A DNA stretch of 64,000 nt from an uncultured Tateyamaria sp. Its GTDB lineage: Bacteria; Pseudomonadota; Alphaproteobacteria; Rhodobacterales; Rhodobacteraceae. The stretch spans positions 182,001 through 246,000 of the forward strand of contig NZ_CANLAG010000006.1 of the NCBI RefSeq assembly GCF_947488715.1, read 5' to 3'. The notes beneath the pieces are model-generated. The model was not told the DNA's origin. It saw nothing but the letters and a program-made list of their open reading frames with translations, and did no database searches. The position numbers were made by a program, and so were the translations under genes. Of this stretch, positions 43,318 to 52,443 are shown one piece after another; the stretch's first letter is position 1, and every line of letters starts with the position of its first letter.

Positions 43318-43554
43318 TTAGTTTGTTGTCGTGGTCGAGTTGTCCGAACCAGCGATGAACGCCAGCGCGGTCAGACCTGCGAACGTGCCAACAGCTGTCA
43401 GCGTGATCGCCGATGCTTCGGCTTGACCGTTCACGATTTCAGCACCGTTGCCACCGGCAACAGTTGTGTTCAGCGGAACGTCTTGCGCCAGAGCGGCTGT
43501 CGACGTGGCAGCCACCAGAGCGGCAGCAGCAATCAGTTTGAATGTTTTGGTCAT
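43318..43554 (-). CDS. YjbE/GfcA-like Thr-tailed small exported protein (copy 2)
   Basis: A 78-aa protein with signal peptide about 1-23 (ALVAATSTAALAQ), a polar middle (VPLNTTVAGGNGAEIVNGQAEAS), one helix (ITLTAVGTFAGLTALAFIAG) and tail GSDNSTTTTN. Same plan as copy 1 but little identity outside the tail, so an old duplication. AAAGGAG precedes the ATG. It is downstream of yjbF with a 115-base lead and upstream of a terminator, so it may be a separate abundant transcript. Confidence 0.72.
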   Translation of the reverse strand: MTKTFKLIAAAALVAATSTAALAQDVPLNTTVAGGNGAEIVNGQAEASAITLTAVGTFAGLTALAFIAGSDNSTTTTN

Positions 43555-43669
43555 GATATGACTCCTTTACGAACTAAGTTGGATGTAGGGCAAAATTGTC
43601 TGAAACACAATCAAGTTCCGGGTTTTGCACCTGTCTGTGATGAATTTTTGCCGCACTGCGGCAGAACGA

Positions 43670-44356
43670 TTACTTTTTAAGCCTGCGGGTCCGGATGTAT
43701 CCCAAATTGGGCCCTCCCCACTGGCGCGATTGTAGAACGGTTCCGTCCCGTCGGTCTACCCAATAGTCATATGTGATGATCCCGCGCGTCCCGGTACAGT
43801 TTTCCTGCAAATGAACGGTGTTGAAGGATCGTTGCACAATCTCGATTGTCTCTGCGCCAACGGTGCGCATTTCACACTCAAGCGCGATGGATTGGGTTTG
43901 GTTGTCGCCGTCCACATAGTAGATCGTGTGCGCGCCCGAGATCGGTGACTGGGCTTGGATCGCGCGCACAGCCGCGTCCGCCTGCGACCCGGCCAGATCG
44001 TTGCCCAGGCCGCGCGTCGTGACCAACACATCGCCCCGCATCACAACCATCGCATCATTGGCCGTACGCCACGTCCGCAACAGACCCGGACGGCTGTCCC
44101 GGCGTTCGGAAAACGGGATCAGAAAGGCGGTGGCGTCGCGGTCTTCGACGATGACCTCAAGCGACGGCACGGTCAGTTGGTCGATCAGGGCCGGTGTCAG
44201 GGTCGGCAAAGGTGCAGGCCCTTGCCGGTTGGACCGGATGATGTCGACGTAGGTCCGGAGCTGCGCCGCCTGCGAACTGGATTGCTCGGAGCCGCCGGTG
44301 CAGCCCGCAAGGGCAAGCGTGGCAGCGGCCAGCGCATATGTGAAACGCCGCATCAT
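43670..44356 (-). CDS. yjbF: YjbF/GfcB family polysaccharide lipoprotein
   Basis: Outer-membrane lipoprotein of 228 aa. The lipobox LALAGC has Cys19. The YjbF domain covers about 35-225, with RTWRTANDAMVVMRGDVLVTTRGLGNDLAGS and TYDYWVDRRDGTVLQSRQWGGPNLGYIRTRRLKK. In E. coli yjbEFGH this protein takes part in exopolysaccharide production by an unknown mechanism. The ATGATG start at 44356 overlaps the yjbH stop, so they are coupled. Confidence 0.85.
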   Translation of the reverse strand: MMRRFTYALAAATLALAGCTGGSEQSSSQAAQLRTYVDIIRSNRQGPAPLPTLTPALIDQLTVPSLEVIVEDRDATAFLIPFSERRDSRPGLLRTWRTANDAMVVMRGDVLVTTRGLGNDLAGSQADAAVRAIQAQSPISGAHTIYYVDGDNQTQSIALECEMRTVGAETIEIVQRSFNTVHLQENCTGTRGIITYDYWVDRRDGTVLQSRQWGGPNLGYIRTRRLKK

Positions 44357-46527
44357 TCCCAAACCCTTCCCCAGTCGCCGGTCAGGTCGTTGATATGACC
44401 GTCGCGCACCTGTTGATACAAACGACCCGGCACGTTCAACCGTGCGCCGCCGTCCCGTTGGATCGGACGGATTGTGGTCGAAACGCTTTGACGTGTTGGG
44501 CGGCCAATGAACCACGACACAGGGATCGTGATGTTGATGCCCTTGTCAAAGGACCCTTCGCCGAAGTCCTCGGCAGAGACATCCGTGAGCGTAAAGAACC
44601 CGCCCACACGCCAGCCATTGTTGAACTCGCGTTCAACGGTGAACGTCGCGCCATAGTCGCCCGCGAGGTAACGCCCGACATCGACCTGTCCATAGTAGCC
44701 GCGCCCGAACTCGTAGTAGGCCGAAACGTGACCGGTTGCGATACTGTAGTCCTGAAAGCCGAAGGCCTGATCAAAGTCACGCTGGCGGGCATAGTTCGCC
44801 TCGACCCCGAGGGCCAGACGGTTGCCCGTTGGTTTCCACAGCAGCTCGGCCGAGACACCGCCGAACATCTGTTCGAGGTAGCCTGCGGTCACACGCGCAT
44901 AGGTGCTTTTGCCCGGCTTCCACTGCTTGGAGACATAGAGGTTTTCAATGGTGGTATCAGCGCCCTGTGCAAACAGGACCGCATCGGTACGGACACGGGG
45001 CAGTACTGAGTTCGACAGTCGCGTGCTGTCCCCAATTGTACCCGTCACACGGTGCCGTACCTCACCCGCGACCAGCCAACCCGGCGCAAAGCGATAGCGC
45101 GCCTCGGCAGCGATGCCCGCGTCATAGCGCAGCGGTTCGTCCGGATCGAAATAGCTGGGGCGGAAGTAGGGACCGATGGACCAGCCAAACCGTGGGTGGA
45201 TGTTGTCCACCACCACCGCGTTTGGTGCGGGACGCGGGGCCGCGTCGCTGATCACTGCCTTGGACAGCAGCAGGTCAGCCGCGTCAGGCTGGAATTCCAG
45301 CGATTCAAAATCGCTCCGCGAAATGGTCACTGTCGACAGGGCGAGGCCGTTGTTCATCAGGGTGATGTCAATGGTTTCGACCGACGGCGGCAGAATACGC
45401 GCCAGCGTCCGGGCCGTGCGACCCACCACAATGGCGTGGTTGTCATAGCGGATGCTGGACACGCGGGCTTCGGCGCGGGTGCCGGTGACAGAGAGCGTTT
45501 CCAGGCGGATCCCATTCTCGGTCAGTTCCGGTTCAACCGCATCACGGATCACCATCGGCGCGCTTTGTGCTGAGGCCCAGGCCGTGTCGTAGGCGGCGGG
45601 GTTGGCGCGGCGGCTGGGGCGCACGATGATCGGGCGTGGACCCGCGATGGTATAGGGTGCGGGTGCCGTTTTGGGGTTGAACTGGAGCTGTGCGTTGATC
45701 CCGATTTCGGACCCATAGAGCCAGTAGCCACCGACACGCAGGTTGTTGTTGACCTGATATTCCGCACCAAAGTTCAGGCGCGAGTCCCGGTCAAACACGC
45801 CACGTGACGTTTCCGGCTGGTAGGCGTCTGTCGAATATTCCGCCTTGAGGCCGAGGCGGTCATTGACCTGCCATTCGATCCCCGCAAACGGCGAGACCGG
45901 GCCGCGGAACCATTGGTCTGTTGCCGGTTCACCGCCAGTATCATTGGGGTTGAACACAGGACGTGTGCCGCCGCTCAGGCTGCCGATGTCGCCAAGTGTG
46001 CCGAGACGGCCCCAGCCCAGACCCGCCGTGACCTTGAGCTTGCCCGGCAGTCGGAAGGGGCGTTTGAAATTCTTGGTCGCGGCGATGTATTCCGCCGCAT
46101 AGATGCCCGTGCCCGCGAAGTCCTGCAGGCCAACGGTCACGGACGGGCGATAGCGCCCCTCTTTGAACAGCAGGTATCTGACGTCAAAGCTGCGGTCGCG
46201 GTAGGTGTCGAACCCGTCAGAGTTCCAGTCCTGGATGCCGATGTAGCGGAAGGTGGCCGAAATCCGGGGCGAGAACTGGAACGTCAGGTTTGTCCGCGTT
46301 TGCCCGCCGAAGTTCGAAACACCAATGGCCAGTTGGCCGTCGGGCAGCGCCTCGCCGCTGGGCAGGTCAACGATACCGGGCACACCGTAAAAGTTCAGCG
46401 ATGGCGCGGATGTCACCACTTTGGGCTTGGTGTCCGCACGCCCCTGTGCCTGCGCAACAGTCGCCGAGGCGCCAAGTGTCAGGCAGCAGGCCGTGGCCAG
46501 CATACTTGCTTGAATGGTCTTGGGCAT
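44353..46527 (-). CDS. yjbH: YjbH/GfcD family outer-membrane beta-barrel protein
   Basis: A 724-aa protein with signal peptide MPKTIQASMLATACCLTLGASATVAQA. It is rich in alternating aromatic strands typical of a large barrel, e.g. YGVPGIVDLPSGEALPDGQLAIGVSNFGGQ near the N-terminus. The last 300 residues again show barrel strands, ending with the WSFIGRPTR-like region. YjbH is thought to export or anchor polysaccharide. The ATG at 46527 is preferred over a TTG at 46548, which has no better ribosome site. Confidence 0.85.
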   Translation of the reverse strand: MPKTIQASMLATACCLTLGASATVAQAQGRADTKPKVVTSAPSLNFYGVPGIVDLPSGEALPDGQLAIGVSNFGGQTRTNLTFQFSPRISATFRYIGIQDWNSDGFDTYRDRSFDVRYLLFKEGRYRPSVTVGLQDFAGTGIYAAEYIAATKNFKRPFRLPGKLKVTAGLGWGRLGTLGDIGSLSGGTRPVFNPNDTGGEPATDQWFRGPVSPFAGIEWQVNDRLGLKAEYSTDAYQPETSRGVFDRDSRLNFGAEYQVNNNLRVGGYWLYGSEIGINAQLQFNPKTAPAPYTIAGPRPIIVRPSRRANPAAYDTAWASAQSAPMVIRDAVEPELTENGIRLETLSVTGTRAEARVSSIRYDNHAIVVGRTARTLARILPPSVETIDITLMNNGLALSTVTISRSDFESLEFQPDAADLLLSKAVISDAAPRPAPNAVVVDNIHPRFGWSIGPYFRPSYFDPDEPLRYDAGIAAEARYRFAPGWLVAGEVRHRVTGTIGDSTRLSNSVLPRVRTDAVLFAQGADTTIENLYVSKQWKPGKSTYARVTAGYLEQMFGGVSAELLWKPTGNRLALGVEANYARQRDFDQAFGFQDYSIATGHVSAYYEFGRGYYGQVDVGRYLAGDYGATFTVEREFNNGWRVGGFFTLTDVSAEDFGEGSFDKGINITIPVSWFIGRPTRQSVSTTIRPIQRDGGARLNVPGRLYQQVRDGHINDLTGDWGRVWE

Positions 46528-46646
46528 TGTTGTCACTGTCCGGTTCAAATAGATTTTTATTGTTGGATCACGTTAAATCACGCACCCGAGACTTAAATCA
46601 ACGCAAAGCCTGACCGGGCCATTGGACCAGCGGCAAAGCGCGTCTT

Positions 46647-48554
46647 TCAGGATACAGGCGTGACGAGTTCGCGGTCTGCTTCGGCCTCGACACTGGGCGC
46701 GTTGTACCCTTCCACCCAGCGCCGCGCGATGGCCCGCGCCTCGCCTTCGTCGCTGTTGGCCAGCGCGTGGCGCAACGACCGCAGCGCAGACGCAACTTCG
46801 ATCTCGCTCAGGCTCTTTTCCACGGTAAAGAAAATCTTTTTGTGGCCGGTGCCGATCAATGCACCGTTCAGGGTCAGTTCCTCGGTCATCTTTTCACCCG
46901 GCCGCAGGCCCGTGAATTCGATTTCGATGTCGCCCTCGGGGTTTTGCGCATCCCGCACGGTGAACCCGGCGCTTTCGATGACCTGACGGGCCAGTTGTTC
47001 GATCTTCATCGGTTTGCCCATGTCCAGAACGAACACTTCGCCGCCCTGCGCCATGGACCCCGCGCGCAAGACCAGATGCACCGCCTCTTGAACGGTCATG
47101 AAATAGCGCGACACCTCGCGGTGCGTGACGGTCAGCGGACCACCGCGCCGAAGCTGTTCCTGAAACAGCGGCACAACAGACCCGGACGACCCGAGCACAT
47201 TGCCGAACCGAACAATCGAAAAGACCAACCCGCGCTGTTCGGCGATCCGCTGCGCGACGTCCTGCACAACCAGTTCAGCCAGACGCTTGGACGCGCCCAT
47301 GACGTTGGTGGGGCGCACCGCCTTGTCCGAAGAGATCAGCACAAAGCGTTCGACACCCGCCTCGGCGGCTTCGGTCACCAGCGTCTGGGTCCCGAGTACG
47401 TTGTTCGCCAGACCGGCCAAGGGGTTATATTCCACAAGCGGCACGTGCTTGTACGCGGCGGCGTGCAGGACAACCTGAATCTGGTGATCCTGCAGCACGC
47501 GGCGCACCTGGCGCGCGTCGGTGACCGACCCCAACAGCGGGATGATTTCGATATCGCTGCCTTCGGCGAGTTGCACCAGTTCGTGGTGGATTTGGTACAG
47601 CGCAAGTTCGCTCAGTTCGTAGAGCACAATCTTGGCCGGATGGCATTCCAGCACCTGACGGCTGAGTTCAGACCCAATCGAACCACCCGCGCCAGAGATC
47701 AGGACCGAACGGCCCGCGTAGGCCTCGGAACCCTCGCCCTGACGGGTGTTGACCTCGTCCCGGCCCAAGAAGCTGCGCGCGTTCACGGGCGTCAGTTTTT
47801 CGACCAGCGCCTCTTCTCCGATCAACTGCGAGAAGGACGGCAGGGTTTGCACTTCGAGGCCCATCTTTTGCAGGCGGCGCGCAATCTGCATCTGTTTGGG
47901 ATGGCTTTGCGACGGAATGGCCAGCAGAACCCGGTCAATCTTGCGCTCGGCCACGATCTCGGCAATGCGCACCGGGCTGTAGACCGGCAGGCGCAGGACG
48001 TTGACGCCGTGCAGGGCCTGATTGTCGTCGACAAAGGCCACAGGTTCGATCAATTCGTGGCTGCGCAGGGCCGACACAAGCTGCATGCCCGTGGTCCCGG
48101 CACCGTAGATCAGCACGCGGCACCGGTTCGTGCCATTGCGGTAGATGGCCAGCACAATCTGCAACAGGATCGCCCGGCTGAGGATCGAAAACACAAAGAA
48201 GGTGAACCCGAACACGATCTGGGTCGACAGCAGCAGCGGCATGTTCGCCGCCGCACTCAGCAAGGTAGAGGTCATGGCCAACAGGCAGGAAAACACCGCC
48301 GTCCGGCCAATAGAACCGGCCTCGTAATCGTTGAGGGTGGTCGACGAGATGCCCAGCCAGATGGACAGCGCCGTCGCAACGATCAGCATGTAAGGCAGAA
48401 CCGGCAGGTACGACCGGGTCATTTCCCATGCGCCCGTGGCCGACAATTGAAGGCTAAACGCAAAGAACAACGCAGCGGGGATCAGCATCGCATCAATTGC
48501 GATCAGAAGATTGCGTTTCTGGGTGCGTGAAAGCGACTTCAAAATGTTAATCAT
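46647..48554 (-). CDS. Nucleoside-diphosphate-sugar epimerase/dehydratase, FlaA1/CapD family
   Basis: A 635-aa membrane enzyme. Four N-terminal helices (about 15-130), then a CoA-binding-like Rossmann domain (GAGTTGMQLVSAL near 150), then the catalytic SDR domain with SGAGGSIGSELSRQ near 287. The catalytic loop reads SSDKAVRPTNVMGASKR: Met replaces the usual Tyr of YxxxK, as in the WbpM/FlaA1 group. It probably makes UDP-4-keto-6-deoxy-GlcNAc or an epimer, a precursor for the exopolysaccharide locus. Confidence 0.9.
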   Translation of the reverse strand: MINILKSLSRTQKRNLLIAIDAMLIPAALFFAFSLQLSATGAWEMTRSYLPVLPYMLIVATALSIWLGISSTTLNDYEAGSIGRTAVFSCLLAMTSTLLSAAANMPLLLSTQIVFGFTFFVFSILSRAILLQIVLAIYRNGTNRCRVLIYGAGTTGMQLVSALRSHELIEPVAFVDDNQALHGVNVLRLPVYSPVRIAEIVAERKIDRVLLAIPSQSHPKQMQIARRLQKMGLEVQTLPSFSQLIGEEALVEKLTPVNARSFLGRDEVNTRQGEGSEAYAGRSVLISGAGGSIGSELSRQVLECHPAKIVLYELSELALYQIHHELVQLAEGSDIEIIPLLGSVTDARQVRRVLQDHQIQVVLHAAAYKHVPLVEYNPLAGLANNVLGTQTLVTEAAEAGVERFVLISSDKAVRPTNVMGASKRLAELVVQDVAQRIAEQRGLVFSIVRFGNVLGSSGSVVPLFQEQLRRGGPLTVTHREVSRYFMTVQEAVHLVLRAGSMAQGGEVFVLDMGKPMKIEQLARQVIESAGFTVRDAQNPEGDIEIEFTGLRPGEKMTEELTLNGALIGTGHKKIFFTVEKSLSEIEVASALRSLRHALANSDEGEARAIARRWVEGYNAPSVEAEADRELVTPVS

Positions 48555-48741
48555 TGTGTCCTCGTTCCGACCACGTTGAGCGTGTCACTGCTCCGTTAAC
48601 ACGGCCATGTATCAATTTATTGCGACCCTTTCGCACACGCAGAAAGATCGAGCCAAAAATGGCGAATATGTGCTTAAAATTTTGACAAAAAATTGCCCCC
48701 TGCGCAGTTTTTACACACTTTTCTCTGATTCGGTAAGGGAA

Positions 48742-49377
48742 TCAGTTCTTGGCGTCTCCGCCCTTCCTTTTGCGGCGAAACAAGTTGCCGATGGTTTGGA
48801 ACACCAGGTCGAAATCGTAGCACGTGCTTTGGTTCCGTGCGTAGATCAGGTCCAGACGTGCTTTGCGCGGGACACAGATGCGGGTGTAGACGTCATCGGT
48901 TTCTTGCGCGGTGGTGCAGCGGGACAGCAGCCTGTCCTCGTGTTTGTGGAACCGGATGGTGGCCAGGCCGGTGACGCCGGGACGGGATTTCAGCACCTCG
49001 CCGTAGATGTCGGGAAACCGTTCGACATATTCGCGCAGCGGCGGGCGCGGCCCGACAAAGCTGAGGTCGCCCTTGAGGATGTTCCAAAGCTGCGGGAATT
49101 CGTCCAGCCGGCGCGCGCGCAGCTTGGCCCCCATGGGGGTGATCCGCGCCTCTTTGTTGCCGCCGGACACACCTGCATCCGCATCAACCACAGTCATCGT
49201 GCGGAATTTCCACAGGCCGAACGGCTGATCCGGCGTCTTCATGCGTTCGGCGACGTAGAACAGGGGGCGGCCCTGTTTGCGCCAGATGACGAGGATCAGG
49301 AACAGGATCACAGGACCCAGAATGATCACCAGAAGGCTGGCAAAAAACAGGTCGAATATGCGTTTGCGCCACGTCAT
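48742..49377 (-). CDS. Undecaprenyl-phosphate sugar phosphotransferase, ExoY/WcaJ type
   Basis: Initiating glycosyltransferase of 211 aa. One N-terminal helix (about 9-31) then the catalytic domain with FGLWKFRTM, DEFPQLWNILKGDLSFVGPRPPLREYVERF and RPGVTGLATI, all conserved in the family. It transfers a sugar-1-phosphate to undecaprenyl phosphate to begin a repeat unit. It lacks the long N-terminal domain, like ExoY. The ATG at 49377 overlaps the upstream epimerase stop. Confidence 0.92.
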   Translation of the reverse strand: MTWRKRIFDLFFASLLVIILGPVILFLILVIWRKQGRPLFYVAERMKTPDQPFGLWKFRTMTVVDADAGVSGGNKEARITPMGAKLRARRLDEFPQLWNILKGDLSFVGPRPPLREYVERFPDIYGEVLKSRPGVTGLATIRFHKHEDRLLSRCTTAQETDDVYTRICVPRKARLDLIYARNQSTCYDFDLVFQTIGNLFRRKRKGGDAKN

Positions 49378-50153
49378 GCGGGCACCCCCTTTTGCCAGTC
49401 TGCCACGATTCCCTGGGCCGTGCTGTCGTCCGGTTTCATCTGAGTGAAGCGGCACAACAGCGTGGTGTCGAGGGTGACATTGGCCAGAGTATTCCCCGTC
49501 GCGGGTCGCGCGGTCCATGCCAAACCCGCCGCATCGAGCAAATCGCCCATAGCAACGGCGCCGGGTGCTGCGAGGTTCATCAGCGGCGGCACGTCCGGTG
49601 TTTGCGCCAGCGTGGCCAGCACCCGCGCAAGGGCGCCGGGGCCGATATAGCTGCGCCGGGGCGTGGTGCCGTCCGCCAGAACATCGAGCTGAAAGCCGGA
49701 TCGCCAACCGCCCAGAATGGCGTCTGCACCGGCCACATTGCCCAGCCGCAAAACCGTGCTGGGGTGGGCGTGCGTGGCCGCGACGTGTTCCATGTCGACC
49801 TTGGCCTGTCCGTAGGGTGACAGGGGCGCAATTGGGCCGTCCTCGGTCAGGGGGCCGGGCAACGCGCCATAGACGGCCGCGGTCGAGAACAGAAACACGC
49901 GCCCCGCCCTTGCCGCCGCGGCAGCATCCAGCACCGCGGCCGCGATCCGCACATTGTCCTGCATGTCACCCGATCCGGCGGGGGTCACACCCGCCAGGCA
50001 CATCACGCAATCACCGGGTGCCAGCACCGCCGTCAGCGCACCAACATCCAGAACATCCGCATCCGCGCGGGTCAGCCACCGCGCCGCCACGGGCATCCGG
50101 TCGCGGATCAACCGCCCCAAGCGGCCACCGGCACCAAGAACCACAAGACCCAC
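49374..50153 (-). CDS. NAD-dependent sugar epimerase/dehydratase
   Basis: Extended-SDR fold protein of 259 aa. The dinucleotide motif GAGGRLGRLI is at 7-16. FLFSTAAVYG near 90 and YGQAKVDMEHV near 115 supply the Ser/Thr and YxxxK catalytic residues. Short for the family. GTG start at 50153, 3 bases after the stop of the glycosyltransferase gene and coupled to the ExoY-type transferase. Its nucleotide-sugar substrate is unknown. Confidence 0.82.
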   Translation of the reverse strand: MGLVVLGAGGRLGRLIRDRMPVAARWLTRADADVLDVGALTAVLAPGDCVMCLAGVTPAGSGDMQDNVRIAAAVLDAAAAARAGRVFLFSTAAVYGALPGPLTEDGPIAPLSPYGQAKVDMEHVAATHAHPSTVLRLGNVAGADAILGGWRSGFQLDVLADGTTPRRSYIGPGALARVLATLAQTPDVPPLMNLAAPGAVAMGDLLDAAGLAWTARPATGNTLANVTLDTTLLCRFTQMKPDDSTAQGIVADWQKGVPA

Positions 50154-50156
50154 GAG

Positions 50157-51404
50157 TTAAGGCACCGGGATGCGCAGCGGCTCTGGGACCAGCGCATTGA
50201 TTTGGCGGATATGTTCCGGCAGGCACACGGTTTCGAAGTCATAGGTGTCGACAACATGCTGGCGCGCGGCAGGGCCGATATGCGCGTATTTGCGCGGCTC
50301 GGCCAGCACGTCGACCACCTGTGCCGCAATCGCTTCGGGATCGAAGAAATCCACCAGCAGCCCGGTTTCACCGTGCGTCATCGCCTCGCGGACAGGGGCC
50401 ACGTCGCTGGCGACAATCGTGGCCTGCATCGACATGCTTTCGAGCAGCGACCACGACAGGACAAAGGGCATCGTCAGATAGATGTGGCAGGTGCTGATCT
50501 GGATGATGCTCTGGTAGCTTTCGTAGGGCACCTGTCCGAGAAAGTGCAGCCTGTCCCAATCCAGCAGGTGCCCGACCTCGGCCTCCATCTGGCCCCGCAG
50601 CCCGCCGGGGTGTTTGCTTTTGCCGCCGTAGGACACGTCGTTGCCGCCCACGACCAGAATACGGGCATTGGGCCGGGCCTTTTGGATGTGCGGCAGGGCG
50701 CGCATGAACTGGTGATAGCCGCGCGTCGTCTCAAGATTGCGGGCCATGAAGGTGACAATCTCGTCCTTGGCCGTCAGCGCGCGACCAATCCGGCCCAGCG
50801 TGACCTTGGCCTTTTTGTTGGGCTTCAGCTTGTCGGTGCGGATGCCGTCGTGACAGACGTAAATCTTGTCGTGGAAACTCTTGGGAAAGCGGTTGCGTTG
50901 CCACATGGTCGGACTGTGGCCCAGATCGACCGCCTCGATGTTGACCAGCGGGACGACGTTGTGCCCGTGCATGATGTAGGGCGCGTGTTCGCTGACCTTG
51001 GCCTCGGGGTCAAAGCCCACCGGGCCGCCGTGCACAGAGTAGAAGTATTCGAAAAAGCCAATCATCGGCGTGTCGGGCAGCACCTCGCGGAAAAACGACA
51101 TTTCGCCCCAGCCGACGTGGCCGATGATGATGTCAGGGGTAAAGCCGCCGTCGACCAGACTGCGCAGCGCCATCACCGCGCCAAAGCCGTTACCGGCCGC
51201 GTTTTCCCACGTCCGGGACAGACCATACCCGTCCTCCGGGGCGGTGTGGTGGCTTTTGTAGACCACCGTGTTCACACCTTTGAACACCGGCGCGTTCTTG
51301 CGTTGGGTCAAAAAGGTAATCTCGTGTCCACCCTGGGCGGCGAGCCACTGAATAAGCTCGCGGTACTGGCCCGGCATGTTCTGATGCACAAAAAGAAATT
51401 TCAT
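50157..51404 (-). CDS. Glycosyltransferase family 4 protein
   Basis: A 415-aa GT-B enzyme. N-terminal MKFLFVHQNMPGQYRELIQWLAAQGGHEITFLTQR, central MARNLETTRGYHQFMRALPHIQKARPNARILVVGG, and C-terminal nucleotide-sugar motif HGETGLLVDFFDPEAIAAQ. It would add one sugar to the lipid-linked repeat. GAGG precedes the ATG. First gene of the run 51404-48742. Relatives occur widely in alphaproteobacteria; acceptor unknown. Confidence 0.87.
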   Translation of the reverse strand: MKFLFVHQNMPGQYRELIQWLAAQGGHEITFLTQRKNAPVFKGVNTVVYKSHHTAPEDGYGLSRTWENAAGNGFGAVMALRSLVDGGFTPDIIIGHVGWGEMSFFREVLPDTPMIGFFEYFYSVHGGPVGFDPEAKVSEHAPYIMHGHNVVPLVNIEAVDLGHSPTMWQRNRFPKSFHDKIYVCHDGIRTDKLKPNKKAKVTLGRIGRALTAKDEIVTFMARNLETTRGYHQFMRALPHIQKARPNARILVVGGNDVSYGGKSKHPGGLRGQMEAEVGHLLDWDRLHFLGQVPYESYQSIIQISTCHIYLTMPFVLSWSLLESMSMQATIVASDVAPVREAMTHGETGLLVDFFDPEAIAAQVVDVLAEPRKYAHIGPAARQHVVDTYDFETVCLPEHIRQINALVPEPLRIPVP

Positions 51405-51456
51405 GAAATCCTCGTCACTCTGCGCATTGGATACCGTTCGCAGGCGCGCGGTGCAA

Positions 51457-52443
51457 TCACGCCCGCACCGGCCAGATTTCACCGGTGCCGCGTTTCTCTT
51501 GTCCGGGGCTCAGTCCGAAACACCCGCGATAGCTTTTGGAAAAATGCGAGAGCGAGCGAAACCCACAGGCCACACAGATATCCGTGACGCTCAGGTTGGT
51601 CTGCCGCAGCAGCCCACGCGCCTTTTCCAGCCGCAATTGCAGGTAGTGCCGCTTGGGCGACACGCCCAGATGTTTGGCAAACAACCGCTCCAGTTGCCGC
51701 GTGCTCAGTTCAATCGCTTGGGCGATCTCGTCCGGGCGCAGCGGGTCCTCGAGGTTGTTTTCCATGATCTGCAGGGCGATCCCCAGCTTGCCATGTGACA
51801 TTCCCGGACGAACCCGGCGCGACAAACGCTGTCCGTGGGTTGCGACCCGCGGGTCGGTGTACACCATCTGATCCGCCACCCAGGTCGCGAGGTCCGTGCC
51901 AAAGTCGTGACGAATGCGGTCGAGCATCATATCCATCGACGCCGCCCCACCTGCAGTGGTGAAGATGCGCCCATCAACGGAAAACAGGCTGGATTCAATG
52001 ATCACGTCCGGCAACAACTCGGTCAGGGCGTCACGGTAGGCCCAGTGCGTTGTCACCCGTTTGCCCGACAGCAACCCGGCTAGTGCCAGCGTGTAGGTGC
52101 CAGACGACAGCGCGCCAAAATCCATGCCCTTGCGCGTCTCGCGGCGCAGCCAGTTCAGCACGGCACGGGTGCTGCCGGTGCCAGCATCATTGCCCGCGCA
52201 TACAACCAGCGTTTCGTCCCGGTCCAACGCGGTCAAGGCGCTGTCCACGGCGGCAGTCACACCGTTGTAGGCGGGCACCGGTGCGCCGGTTTCACCGATC
52301 AACCGCCAGGAATAGAACCTCTGGCCCGATGGGTGGAGGTTGGCGAGGCTCAACGCTTCGAGGGCGCAGGCAAAACCCAGTTGGGAATATCCCGGAATCA
52401 ATAAAAACGCATAGCGTTTGGTCCCGTCGGGATCAGGCCGCAA
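51457..52443 (-). CDS. GlxA-type transcriptional regulator (DJ-1/PfpI plus AraC)
   Basis: A 328-aa regulator. Residues about 10-190 form a DJ-1/PfpI-like sensor domain (AFLLIPGYSQLGFACALEAL; VCAGNDAG occupies the nucleophile-elbow region). Residues about 220-320 are an AraC DNA-binding domain with two helix-turn-helices, ending FRSLSHFSKSYRGCFGLSPGQ. Relatives (GbdR, ArgR-type) often sense quaternary amines or amino acids. TTG start at 52443 lies inside the end of the thioredoxin-like gene. Target genes unknown. Confidence 0.85.
   Translation of the reverse strand: MRPDPDGTKRYAFLLIPGYSQLGFACALEALSLANLHPSGQRFYSWRLIGETGAPVPAYNGVTAAVDSALTALDRDETLVVCAGNDAGTGSTRAVLNWLRRETRKGMDFGALSSGTYTLALAGLLSGKRVTTHWAYRDALTELLPDVIIESSLFSVDGRIFTTAGGAASMDMMLDRIRHDFGTDLATWVADQMVYTDPRVATHGQRLSRRVRPGMSHGKLGIALQIMENNLEDPLRPDEIAQAIELSTRQLERLFAKHLGVSPKRHYLQLRLEKARGLLRQTNLSVTDICVACGFRSLSHFSKSYRGCFGLSPGQEKRGTGEIWPVRA

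Noticed and set aside
48725-48745. Hairpin CTGATTC-N7-GAATCAG at the end of the ExoY-type gene as a terminator
   Set aside because: It overlaps the stop codon and is not followed by a T-run on the minus strand, so I do not call it a terminator.
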